Assembly: GCA_035556075.1 (NCBI GenBank)
Contig: DATMFQ010000053.1
Location: 1-25,854, forward strand
Source: 73-13 sp035556075
GTDB taxonomy: Bacteria; Actinomycetota; Actinomycetes; Actinomycetales; Microbacteriaceae
DNA length: 25,854 nt
Direction of reading: 5' to 3'
In this document: one piece after another, positions 6,886 to 14,408 of the stretch
Position numbering within the stretch: the stretch's first letter is position 1
Layout: each line of letters starts with the position of its first letter
Position numbers and translations under genes: made by a program
The notes under the pieces: model-generated
What the model was told of the DNA's origin: nothing
The model's input: the letters and a program-made list of their open reading frames with translations, nothing else
Databases searched by the model: none

Positions 6886-7697
6886 CCGAGGTCTTCGGGG
6901 TCCTCAACGTCACCCCCGACTCGTTCTCCGACGGGGGCGAGCACGACACGGTCGACGCCGCGCTCGCCCACGCCCGGCGGCTCGTCGCCGACGGTGCGGA
7001 CTGGATCGATGTCGGCGGCGAATCGACGGCGCCGGGCGTCGCCGAGATCACGTCCGGGGAGGAGCAGCGCCGCATCATCCCGGTGATCCGGGAGCTCGCG
7101 GCCGAGGGCATCCGCGTCTCCGTCGACACCTTCCGCGCTGCCACCGCGGTGGCCGCGGTCGAGGCGGGGGCGCGGCTCATCAATGACGTGTACGGGCGCG
7201 ACCCCGACATGCCCGCCGCCGTCCGCGCGAGCGGCGCCGACTACCTCATCATGCACTCCTTCGGCGCCCCGACGACCCCCGCCCGGTATGACGATGTCGT
7301 CGCCGACGTTGCCGCGGAGCTCGCGCGTCGCGTCGACGCCCTCGTCGCGGCCGGCATCGACCCCGAGCGTCTCGCGGTCGACCCCGGCCTCGGCTTCTCC
7401 AAGCAGCCCGCGGAGAACTGGGCGCTCATCGACGGCCTCGACGCGATCGCCGCGCTCGGCCGCCCGGTCCTCGTCGGGGCCTCGCGCAAGCGCTTCGTCC
7501 GCGCGCTCGTCGGCGCTGAGCGCGTCGACCTCGACGCCGCCACCGCGGCGATCTCGCTCCGCGCCGCCCAGCTCGGTGCCTGGGCCGTCCGCGTGCATGA
7601 CGTGCGCTCGACCCGCGCCGCGCTCGCCGTTCACGAGGCGACGGCAGCCGCGGCGGCGGGGACCCCGCTCCCGGTCTTGGAGACGACGGCGCGATGA
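6882..7697 (+). CDS. folP: Dihydropteroate synthase
   Basis: Joins p-aminobenzoate to the pterin pyrophosphate to make dihydropteroate; the sulfonamide target. At 271 aa it is the usual length. The TIM-barrel signatures are in order: GVLNVTPDSFSDGG (residues 6-19), IDVGGEST in the second loop, VSVDT, INDVYG, DPGLGFSK and GASRKRF near the end. One substitution stands out: the second loop reads GGESTAPG where almost all enzymes have STRPG, so the loop-2 arginine is alanine. It starts inside the folE stop (ATGA) and ends inside the folBK start (ATGA). All other active-site motifs look intact, so I expect an active enzyme. Confidence 0.95.
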   Translation: MTEVFGVLNVTPDSFSDGGEHDTVDAALAHARRLVADGADWIDVGGESTAPGVAEITSGEEQRRIIPVIRELAAEGIRVSVDTFRAATAVAAVEAGARLINDVYGRDPDMPAAVRASGADYLIMHSFGAPTTPARYDDVVADVAAELARRVDALVAAGIDPERLAVDPGLGFSKQPAENWALIDGLDAIAALGRPVLVGASRKRFVRALVGAERVDLDAATAAISLRAAQLGAWAVRVHDVRSTRAALAVHEATAAAAAGTPLPVLETTAR

Positions 7698-8602
7698 CGC
7701 GGCTCGACCAGCTCACGCTCACGGGGCTCACCGGTCACGGCCACCACGGGGTCTTCCCAGAGGAGCGCCGGGACGGCCAGCCCTTCGTGGTCGACGTCAC
7801 CGTCTACCTCGACCTCGGCCGGGCCGGCGCGGGCGATGTCCTCGCCGACACGATCCACTACGGCGAACTCGCGGTCGAGATCGTCGCGGCCATCGAGCGC
7901 GACCCCGTCGACCTCATTGAGACGCTCGCGGAGCGCATCGCCGCCGTCGTGCTCGCCCACGCTTCGGCGGCCGCCGTTGACGTCACGGTGCACAAGCCAC
8001 AGGCCCCCATCCCCGTGCCCTTCGACGGCGTCAGCGTGCGGCTGCACCGGGCACGCACCCGGGCGATCATCGCCGTCGGTGCGAATCTCGGGGATCGGGA
8101 GGCCACCATTCGTCAAGCCGTCGCCGAGCTCGCCACCCGGCCCGGCATCCGCGTCCGCCGGGCGTCGCCACTCGTGGAGACGCCGGCGCTGCGCACGAGC
8201 GGCGTCGACGAGGCCGCACCCGCCTACCTCAACGCGGTCATCGAGCTCGAGACGACGCTCGCGGCCAGTGGGCTCCTCGTCGAGCTGCATCGGGTCGAGG
8301 ACGCGCACGGTCGCACCCGCGAGGTCCGCTGGGGCGACCGCACCCTCGACCTCGACCTCGTGACCTTCGGCGAGGCGCGGATCGACACCCCCGACCTCGT
8401 CGTGCCGCACCCGCGGGCGCACGAGCGCGCATTCGTCCTCGTGCCGTGGGCGGAGCTGGATGCCGAGGCGGTGCTGCCCGGGCACGGTGCCGTCACCACG
8501 CTGCGTGATCACGCCCTCGCGGCGGGCGAGCGGGTCGAGGCCTACCCCGCCGCGCCGCTCGTCGCGCCGCTGACGGAACCGCTGCCGGAGCCGCTGACAT
8601 GA
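7694..8602 (+). CDS. folBK: Fused dihydroneopterin aldolase / HPPK
   Basis: A bifunctional folate enzyme of 302 aa. Residues 1 to about 118 are dihydroneopterin aldolase: LTGLTGHGHHGVFPEER, the catalytic-site stretch DTIHYGELA and VTVHKPQAPIP. Residues about 122-290 are 6-hydroxymethyl-7,8-dihydropterin pyrophosphokinase: AVGANLGDRE, the VEDAHGRTREVRWGDR segment, TLDLDLVTFG and VVPHPRAHERAFVL. Many actinobacteria keep folB and folK as adjacent genes; here one reading frame covers both with only a few linker residues. It is ATGA-coupled to folP upstream. The last 15 residues are a Pro/Leu repeat tail. Together with folE and folP it covers most of the route from GTP to dihydropteroate. Confidence 0.94.
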   Translation: MTRLDQLTLTGLTGHGHHGVFPEERRDGQPFVVDVTVYLDLGRAGAGDVLADTIHYGELAVEIVAAIERDPVDLIETLAERIAAVVLAHASAAAVDVTVHKPQAPIPVPFDGVSVRLHRARTRAIIAVGANLGDREATIRQAVAELATRPGIRVRRASPLVETPALRTSGVDEAAPAYLNAVIELETTLAASGLLVELHRVEDAHGRTREVRWGDRTLDLDLVTFGEARIDTPDLVVPHPRAHERAFVLVPWAELDAEAVLPGHGAVTTLRDHALAAGERVEAYPAAPLVAPLTEPLPEPLT

Positions 8603-8628
8603 ATCCCGAGCCGGACGGCCGCCGGTGA
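8599..8628 (+). CDS. Possible 9-codon linking ORF
   Basis: An ATG overlapping the folBK stop (ATGA at 8599) opens a frame of nine codons (MNPEPDGRR) whose TGA overlaps the GTG start of the DUF3180 gene (GTGA at 8625). It bridges the only non-overlapping junction in this part of the operon, so ribosomes could pass from folBK to DUF3180 by re-initiation. The peptide itself is unlikely to matter, and chance is a real alternative. Confidence 0.25.
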   Translation: MNPEPDGRR

Positions 8629-9092
8629 GGCGCACGACACCGGCCGCGCTCGTCGTGCTGGTCGCGGTCGGGGCGCTCGGCGGCTGGCTCGTCGAGCTGG
8701 TGCTCACGCAAACCGCCCGACCACTGCTCACGCCACCCCTCGTCTTCAGCGCCATTGTCGTGGTCGTCGCCGCGGGAGTCGTCCTCGTCGCGGTCCCGGT
8801 GCGTCGGGTCGCCCGCGGGCGGCCCGGGGCCCGCGTCGACCCGTTCCTCGCGGCTCGGGTCGCCGTCTTCGCCCAGGCGACCGCGCTGACCGCCGCGGTG
8901 CTGCTCGGTGCCACTGCCGCGGTGCTCGGCTACCTGCTCACCCGACCCGTCATCGGGCAAGGGCTGCTGTGGCCGAGCATCCTCGCCGTCGTCGCGGCCG
9001 CGGTCCTGCTGGTGGCCGCCCTCGTCGCCGAGGAGATGTGTCGCATCCCGCCGGGGGAGGATGGACACCACGAGGAGGATGCCGATGACTGA
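8625..9092 (+). CDS. DUF3180 family membrane protein
   Basis: A four-helix integral membrane protein of 155 aa of the DUF3180 family, function unknown. Hydrophobic segments lie at about residues 7-26, 38-58, 82-108 and 115-138, with a basic loop (VRRVARGRPGAR) between the second and third. Such a gene follows folK in actinobacteria including Mycobacterium, which is the main reason for the family call. The GTG at 8625 gives the short basic N-terminus (MRRTTP) expected of the family. The stop overlaps the next gene's start by 8 nt. It ends in an acidic, His-containing tail. Confidence 0.8.
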   Translation: MRRTTPAALVVLVAVGALGGWLVELVLTQTARPLLTPPLVFSAIVVVVAAGVVLVAVPVRRVARGRPGARVDPFLAARVAVFAQATALTAAVLLGATAAVLGYLLTRPVIGQGLLWPSILAVVAAAVLLVAALVAEEMCRIPPGEDGHHEEDADD

Positions 9093-9573
9093 GCCGAATC
9101 CGGTGCCCGCCGACGGCGAGTGGCACGGGGTCGCGCCCTCCTACCTCTGGGTCGACCTCGCCGGGCAGGCGCTGACGCTCGTCGTCAGCGCGGGGGCCAC
9201 CGTGATCGCGCCGCTCGCGTCCGGCGTGGCGTGGCTGTGGGCGCTGCCCGCCGCATTCGTCGTCATCTTCGGCACTTCGATGCTCCTGACGCCGCGTCGC
9301 GTCCGCGCGATCGGCTACCGGCTGCGTGAGGACGACCTCGTCTTCCGCCGCGGCATCATGTGGCACCGGCAGGTCGCGGTGCCGTACGGTCGCATGCAGC
9401 TCGTCGACCTCACCCAGGGACCGATCGCACGAATGCTCGGGCTCGCGGAGCTCAGGTTCGTCACCGCCGCCGCCGCGACCGCCGTCACGATCCCGGGCTT
9501 GCCGAGGGACGAGGCGGCGACCCTGCGCGACCGGCTCGTGGCCCTCGCCGAAAGCCGCCGGGCAGGACTGTGA
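9085..9573 (+). CDS. bPH2 domain membrane protein (YdbS-like)
   Basis: Small membrane protein of 162 aa with a bacterial pleckstrin-homology-like bPH2 domain. Two membrane helices cover about residues 22-64, followed by the domain signature YRLREDDLVFRRGIM, the QVAVPYGRMQLVDLTQGPIARMLGL stretch and VTIPGL. The start at 9085 is favoured over ATGs at 9061 and 9079 because GAGGAGG (9072-9078) lies 6 nt before it. In Bacillus subtilis the YdbS/YdbT pair of this family contributes to bacteriocin resistance; here the pair sits inside the folate-pantothenate operon. It overlaps the next gene by a GTGA. Confidence 0.85.
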   Translation: MTEPNPVPADGEWHGVAPSYLWVDLAGQALTLVVSAGATVIAPLASGVAWLWALPAAFVVIFGTSMLLTPRRVRAIGYRLREDDLVFRRGIMWHRQVAVPYGRMQLVDLTQGPIARMLGLAELRFVTAAAATAVTIPGLPRDEAATLRDRLVALAESRRAGL

Positions 9574-11117
9574 ACGCGGTCGAGCCGGGAGCTCCGGGTG
9601 AGCCGGTGCGCGCCGACGGGCCGGGGCGGCCCGACGACGGCTGGCGTCGGCTCCATCCCGCGACCCCGCTGCTGCGCGGTGGCGTCGTGCTCGTCGCCAT
9701 CGCCGTGTGGGCTGCGGTCCAGCTCCGTGACGTGTGGGTGACGATCCTGCTCGGCGACGTCCTCGGCGAGGTGGGGCGGGTGCCGGAGGACCCGGCCGCG
9801 CGCTGGGTGTTCAGCAACGTCGGGCTCGCCCTCCTCATCGTCCTCGTAGTGATCATCGGCATCCTCGTCATCGGCTGGCTCTCCTGGCGCCTGCACAGCT
9901 ACCGCGTCACCGCAGATGTCGTCGAGGAGCGCGAGGGCATCATCTGGCGCAAGCACCGCCGGGCTCGACTCGATCGCATCCAGGGCGTCAACGTCGAGCG
10001 CCCCCTGCTCGCCCGCATCTTCGGCGCCGCGCGCGTCGAGGTCAGCGTCGCCGGGGAGAACGCGAACATCCGGCTCTACGCACTGGGCTCCGCGACCGCG
10101 AACGCGTTGCGCGAGGAACTGCTCGCCGCGGCCTCGTCGGCGCGCGCGGCGCGCGCTACGGAGGGCGGGACGGACCCGGGCGACAGCGTCGACGCGGGTC
10201 GTCCCGGCGTCATCTCGCAGCGACTCCAGGAGCTCACCTCGCCCGAGCTCGACTCGAGACTTAGCACCCCCGACTCGCTCGTGCGAATGGACCTCGGCCG
10301 GCTCCTCGGCTCGACGGCGCTGTCGCTCGCGCTGCCCATCCTCATGGGGGCCGCGGTCATCGTCGTGCCGGTGCTCCTCACGGGCCAGTGGGGAGTGGTC
10401 TTCCTCGTGGTGCCCGGCGTCATCGGCTTCGGCGCGTACGCAATTCGCCGGGTGACCAGGTCGCTGCGGTACACCATCGCTGGGACCGAGCACGGCATCC
10501 GCGTCGGCTTCGGCCTGCTGTCGACGACGAACGAGACGCTCCCGGCGGGCCGGATCCACGCGATCGAGGTGACGCAGCCGCTGCTGTGGCGACCGTTCGG
10601 CTGGTGGTCGGTGCGGATCAACCGCGCCTCCCGCAGCACCCGCGACGGCGCCGCGGGGCAGGCCGCGACGACGATCCTCCCGGTGGGCGACAGCGATGAT
10701 GTCGTGCGGGTCATCGAGCTCATCGTCCCGGGGCTCGACCTGCGCGGTGCGCTCGGGGGAGCGGGTGCCGTGGGCCTCGACCCACGGGCCCCGGAGTACG
10801 TGACGAGCCCGCCGCGCGCGCGAGTGTTCCGCTGGTGGTCGTGGCGGCGCAACGGCTACCACTTGACCGACGAGGCCGTGCTGCTGCGCAAGGGGTCCGT
10901 CTGGCGGACCCTCACCATCGTCCCCTTCGCGCGCGTGCAGTCGGTCGCGCTCAGCTCCGGGCCGATCGCCCGCGCGACCCGGCTGCGGCGCGTCTCGGTG
11001 CACACCGTCATGGGACCGATCGTCCCGAGCCTGGGCGCGATCGATGTCGTGGATGCCGAGCACCTCGCCCGTGAGGCGGAGTCCCGGACGCTCGTGGCGA
11101 TGGTGAGTCAGCGATGA
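9570..11117 (+). CDS. bPH2 multi-domain membrane protein (YdbT-like)
   Basis: Large partner of the preceding protein, 515 aa from a GTG overlapping the upstream stop (GTGA). An acidic, Pro-rich N-terminus is followed by two helices (about residues 35-53 and 85-110) and then a first bPH2 domain (YRVTADVVEEREGIIWRK, ARLDRIQGVNV). A second helix pair lies near residues 248-288, with a second domain (TIAGTEHGIRVGFGLL). A third domain near the C-terminus begins YHLTDEAVLLRKGSVWR. Domain repeats after helix pairs are typical of YdbT. The function is unknown; a membrane-protection role is inferred only from the Bacillus pair. Confidence 0.85.
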   Translation: MNAVEPGAPGEPVRADGPGRPDDGWRRLHPATPLLRGGVVLVAIAVWAAVQLRDVWVTILLGDVLGEVGRVPEDPAARWVFSNVGLALLIVLVVIIGILVIGWLSWRLHSYRVTADVVEEREGIIWRKHRRARLDRIQGVNVERPLLARIFGAARVEVSVAGENANIRLYALGSATANALREELLAAASSARAARATEGGTDPGDSVDAGRPGVISQRLQELTSPELDSRLSTPDSLVRMDLGRLLGSTALSLALPILMGAAVIVVPVLLTGQWGVVFLVVPGVIGFGAYAIRRVTRSLRYTIAGTEHGIRVGFGLLSTTNETLPAGRIHAIEVTQPLLWRPFGWWSVRINRASRSTRDGAAGQAATTILPVGDSDDVVRVIELIVPGLDLRGALGGAGAVGLDPRAPEYVTSPPRARVFRWWSWRRNGYHLTDEAVLLRKGSVWRTLTIVPFARVQSVALSSGPIARATRLRRVSVHTVMGPIVPSLGAIDVVDAEHLAREAESRTLVAMVSQR

Positions 11118-11806
11118 ATGCGCGGGCCGGCCGACTCGACGTCGGCGTCATCGGCGCGGGTCGCGTCGGGCCGGTGCTCGGCGCGGGGCTCGCGGGCGCG
11201 GGGCACCGCGTGGTCGGGGTCGCGACGACGAGTCAGGACGGTCGGGAGCGCGTCGCCGCGCTGCTCGGCGATGCGGGGATCCTGGAGATCCCCGCGCTCC
11301 TGGCGGTGGCCGATCTGGTGCTCCTGGCTGTCCCGGCGGAGGAGCTGCCGACACTGGTGGGGGGCCTTGCGGCGGCGGGCCAGTGGCGACCCGGCCAGCT
11401 CGTCGCGCACACCGCGGCCGAGCACGGGACGGCGGTGCTCGAGCCCGCGCTGCGCTCGGGGGCGATCCCGCTCGCGATCCACCCGGCGATCGTCTTCACC
11501 GGCACGTCGATGGATCTCGCCCGGCTGCGGGAGGCGAGCTGCGCGGTGACCGCGCCCGCGCCGGTGCTCCCGATCGCGCAGGCCCTCGTCGTCGAGCTCG
11601 GTGCGGAGCCGGTCGTGGTGGCGGAGGAGGACCGGCCCGCGTACGCGGAGGCGGTGGCGACGGCCACGGCCTTCAGTGCGGAGATCGTGCGGCAGTCGCT
11701 CAGCCTGCTGACCAGGATCGGCGTCGAGCGGCCTACCGGGGTGATCGCGCCTCTCATCCGCGCGAGCGTCGACGCCGCGCTCATGCGCGCCGCCGACAGC
11801 CTCTAG
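11114..11806 (+). CDS. Rossmann-fold/DUF2520 protein, short form
   Basis: An NAD(P)-binding-like protein of 230 aa. The N-terminus holds a Rossmann glycine motif (VGVIGAGRVGPVLG, residues 9-22), followed by ADLVLLAVP and then a DUF2520 part with HPAIVFTG and an APLIRASVDAAL helix. Family members of this operon position, such as Mycobacterium Rv3603c, run to about 300 aa and continue past this helix into a GPxxRGD-type segment. This one stops just before it. I see no downstream frame that restores that segment before panC, so it looks naturally short, not frameshifted. It is ATGA-coupled to the bPH2 gene and sits before panC as in other actinobacteria. Its substrate is unknown. Confidence 0.8.
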   Translation: MNARAGRLDVGVIGAGRVGPVLGAGLAGAGHRVVGVATTSQDGRERVAALLGDAGILEIPALLAVADLVLLAVPAEELPTLVGGLAAAGQWRPGQLVAHTAAEHGTAVLEPALRSGAIPLAIHPAIVFTGTSMDLARLREASCAVTAPAPVLPIAQALVVELGAEPVVVAEEDRPAYAEAVATATAFSAEIVRQSLSLLTRIGVERPTGVIAPLIRASVDAALMRAADSL

Positions 11807-11809
11807 GCT
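11804..11809 (+). promoter_or_regulatory. -10 element in front of panC, overlapping the upstream stop codon
   Basis: TAGGCT begins with the TAG stop of the DUF2520 gene and ends 7 nt before the panC ATG. It would allow a leaderless panC transcript besides read-through from the operon. The intervening CGGGGGC could alternatively act as a poor ribosome-binding site. Confidence 0.45.
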
Positions 11810-11816
11810 CGGGGGC

Positions 11817-12680
11817 ATGCCCGCACCGGAGGTCATCGACACGATCGCGGGGGTCCGGGCCGCGGTCGCCGCGGCACGAATGCGGGGCGCGCGCATCGCA
11901 TTCGTCCCCACCATGGGCGCACTCCACGATGGGCATCTCGACCACGTGCGGGCCGTGACGGCCGAGGGCACCTACGTCGTCGTGTCGATCTTCGTCAACC
12001 CGCTGCAGTTCGGTCCGGGCGAGGACCTCGCCCGGTACCCGCGGACGCTCGCCGCGGACCTGGAGGCGCTCGCCCGGCTCGGCGTCGACGCGGTGTTTGC
12101 GCCGACCGTTGCCGAGATGTACCCCGACGGCGGGGTCAGGGTCACCGTCTCGGCCGGGGAGGTCGGGGCGCGGTTCGAGGGGGCCGCGCGTCCGGGCCAC
12201 TTCGATGGTGCGCTCACCGTCGTTGCGAAGCTGCTCGCCATCGTCGGTCCCGACCTCGCGACCTTCGGCGAGAAGGATGCGCAGCAGCTCTGGCTCGTGC
12301 AGCGCATGGTCGCCGACCTGTCGCTGCCGGTCGAGATCGTGCCCGTGCCGACGCGGCGGGAGCCGGACGGGCTGGCGATGTCGAGCCGCAACCGCTTCCT
12401 GGACGCTCGGCAGCGGCGGGACGCGCTCGCGCTGTCGCGCGCGCTGACGGCCGCGGCGGCAGCGCCGACCGCCTCGGCGGCGCGGGCCGCGGCGCGGGGG
12501 GTGCTCGCCGAGGCTGATGCCGGTGGTGGCGCCAGCATCGACCTCGACTATGTCGACCTCGTCGACCCGGCCTCCTTCGCGCCGGTCGGCGGCACCTACC
12601 AGGGTCCGGTCATCGCGATCATTGCGGCCAAACTCGGTGCGGTCCGCCTCATCGACAACGCGCGCTTCACGCTCGGCTGA
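11817..12680 (+). CDS. panC: Pantothenate synthetase
   Basis: Condenses pantoate and beta-alanine with ATP to make pantothenate, the coenzyme A precursor; 287 aa. The HxGH-type nucleotide-binding motif is in PTMGALHDGHL, followed by the conserved FVNPLQFGPGEDLARYPR stretch. The GHFDGALTVVAKL, FGEKDAQQL and MSSRNRFLD motifs follow, all as in the family. In many actinobacteria panD (beta-alanine supply) and coaX follow panC directly; here lysS comes next after 48 nt, so panD must be elsewhere. Confidence 0.96.
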   Translation: MPAPEVIDTIAGVRAAVAAARMRGARIAFVPTMGALHDGHLDHVRAVTAEGTYVVVSIFVNPLQFGPGEDLARYPRTLAADLEALARLGVDAVFAPTVAEMYPDGGVRVTVSAGEVGARFEGAARPGHFDGALTVVAKLLAIVGPDLATFGEKDAQQLWLVQRMVADLSLPVEIVPVPTRREPDGLAMSSRNRFLDARQRRDALALSRALTAAAAAPTASAARAAARGVLAEADAGGGASIDLDYVDLVDPASFAPVGGTYQGPVIAIIAAKLGAVRLIDNARFTLG

Positions 12681-12714
12681 GCTCGCCGCCGCGCCCCGCC
12701 CAGACCGCCGCCGG

Positions 12715-12720
12715 TAGGCT
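12715..12720 (+). promoter_or_regulatory. -10 element, leaderless start of lysS
   Basis: TAGGCT ends 8 nt before the GTG at 12729. The in-frame TTG at 12720 overlaps the hexamer itself, so it cannot be the start of a transcript made from this promoter; GTG 12729 is therefore preferred. Confidence 0.5.
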
Positions 12721-12728
12721 TGACTGCC

Positions 12729-14258
12729 GTGACCGAGGAGACGCCAGCCACCCCTGCCGCGGGGTCGACCCCCGCCGACGAGGAGCTCACCGCTGAGGAG
12801 ATCAGCGAGCAGATGGGCGTGCGGCTCGCCAAGCGCGACCGGCTCATTGCGGAGCACGGCGACGCCTATCCCGTGACGCTCCCGGTCACCTCGACGATCG
12901 GTCAGGTGCGGGCCGCGCACCCCGATCTCGCGCCCGACACCCAGACCGGTCAGCAGGTCGGGCTCGCGGGCCGCATCGTCTTCCGCCGCGACGCCGGCAA
13001 GCTCGTGTTCGTCACGCTGCAGGCCGGCGACGGCCAGCGCCTGCAGGCGATGCTCTCCGCGGCGAGCGTCGGCACCGAATCGCTCGCGACGTTCAAGGAG
13101 CTCGCCGACCTCGGCGACCACCTGTTCGTCCACGGCGAGGTCATCGCCTCTCGCCGCGGCGAACTGAGCATCATGGCGGATGCCTGGCAGATCGCGGCGA
13201 AGGCGGTGCGGCCGCTACCGAACGTGTACAAGGACCTGAGCGAGGAGACGCGCGTCCGGCAGCGCTACATCGACCTCATCGTGCGTGAGCAGGCCCGGGA
13301 GGTCGTCCGGACTCGCGCGACGACGATGTCGAGCATTCGTCGCACGCTCGAGTCCCGCGGGTTCGTGGAGATCGAGACGCCGAAGCTGCAGGTCATGCAC
13401 GGCGGCGCGAATGCGCGGCCGTTCGTCACGCATTCGAATGCCTTCGACATGGAGCTGTACCTCTCGATCGCGCCCGAGCTCTTCCTCAAGCGCGCGGTCG
13501 TCGGCGGCATCGAGCGCGTCTTCGAGATCGCCCGCAACTTCCGCAACGAGGGCGCCGACTCGACGCACTCCCCGGAGTTCGCGATGCTCGAGGCGTACCA
13601 GGCGTACACCGACTACCAGGGGATCGCCGACCTGACGCAGGCGGTCATCCAGGACGCGGCGCTCGCGGTCGCCGGCTCGCACGTCGTCACCTGGCATGAC
13701 GGCACCGAGTACGACCTCGGCGGTGACTGGCCCCGCATCTCGCTGTACGGCTCGCTCTCGGCGGCGGTCGGCACTGAGATCACGCCGGAGACCCCGCTCG
13801 TCGAGCTCAAGCGTCTCGCCGACGCGGTCGGTGTCGAGGTCCCGCACGAGGTGCCGGGCAAGTACGTCGAGGAGCTCTGGGAGCACCACGTCAAGGGTGG
13901 GCTCGACCGGCCGACGTTTGTCATGGACTTCCCGCTCGACACCTCGCCGCTGACCCGCGAGCACCGCTCGATGCCGGGCGTCGTCGAGAAGTGGGACCTC
14001 TACGTCCGCGGCTTCGAGCTCGCGACCGGCTACTCGGAGCTCGTTGATCCGGTCGTGCAGCGCGAGCGCTTCATCGACCAGGCCCGGCAGGGTGCTGCCG
14101 GGGACGCCGAGGCGATGCGCATCGACGAGGAGTTCCTCCGCGCGATGGAGTACGGCATGCCGCCGTCGGGCGGGATGGGCATGGGCGTCGACCGCCTGCT
14201 CATGGCGCTGACCGGCCTCGGGATCCGCGAGACGATCCTCTTCCCGCTGGTGAAGTGA
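12729..14258 (+). CDS. lysS: Lysyl-tRNA synthetase, class II
   Basis: Charges tRNA-Lys with lysine; 509 aa from GTG 12729. An Ala/Thr/Pro-rich N-terminus of about 30 residues precedes the OB-fold anticodon-binding domain (VGLAGRIVFRRDAGKLVFVTL). The class II motif 2 (FEIARNFRNEGADSTHSPEF) is complete and motif 3 is seen in GMGMGVDRLLMALTGLGIRE near the C-terminus. The protein ends ILFPLVK in the usual family way. A TTG start nine bases earlier is rejected because it lies in the -10 hexamer. It is the last large gene of the conserved block, and in many actinobacteria lsr2 and clpC follow it. Confidence 0.96.
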   Translation: MTEETPATPAAGSTPADEELTAEEISEQMGVRLAKRDRLIAEHGDAYPVTLPVTSTIGQVRAAHPDLAPDTQTGQQVGLAGRIVFRRDAGKLVFVTLQAGDGQRLQAMLSAASVGTESLATFKELADLGDHLFVHGEVIASRRGELSIMADAWQIAAKAVRPLPNVYKDLSEETRVRQRYIDLIVREQAREVVRTRATTMSSIRRTLESRGFVEIETPKLQVMHGGANARPFVTHSNAFDMELYLSIAPELFLKRAVVGGIERVFEIARNFRNEGADSTHSPEFAMLEAYQAYTDYQGIADLTQAVIQDAALAVAGSHVVTWHDGTEYDLGGDWPRISLYGSLSAAVGTEITPETPLVELKRLADAVGVEVPHEVPGKYVEELWEHHVKGGLDRPTFVMDFPLDTSPLTREHRSMPGVVEKWDLYVRGFELATGYSELVDPVVQRERFIDQARQGAAGDAEAMRIDEEFLRAMEYGMPPSGGMGMGVDRLLMALTGLGIRETILFPLVK

Positions 14259-14259
14259 C

Positions 14260-14352
14260 ATGGATCGCAAGTCCTCGCGCCTGCTCATGACCGCGGTCCT
14301 CGTGCTGCTCGTCGTCGGGGTCGCGGCCGCATTCCTGCTCGGCACCGGTTGA
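14260..14352 (+). CDS. 30-residue single-pass membrane peptide
   Basis: An ATG one base after the lysS stop opens a 30-codon frame: a charged N-terminus (MDRKSSR) followed by one long hydrophobic helix (residues 8-28) and a stop. The positive-inside pattern and near-contact with lysS make it a believable co-translated small membrane protein. I do not recognise a family. Its reading frame was found by direct translation because it is shorter than usual gene-length cut-offs. Confidence 0.45.
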   Translation: MDRKSSRLLMTAVLVLLVVGVAAAFLLGTG

Positions 14353-14396
14353 TCTCAGGAGGAATGCGGGCCAGCCGCCTCGCAGGCCACGCCGCA

Positions 14397-14402
14397 TAGA
14401 CT
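14397..14402 (+). promoter_or_regulatory. -10 element, leaderless start of the small gene at 14409
   Basis: TAGACT ends exactly 6 nt before the ATG at 14409, with GTCACC between and no ribosome-binding site. Its perfect spacing supports that this small frame is a real gene. Confidence 0.55.
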
Positions 14403-14408
14403 GTCACC

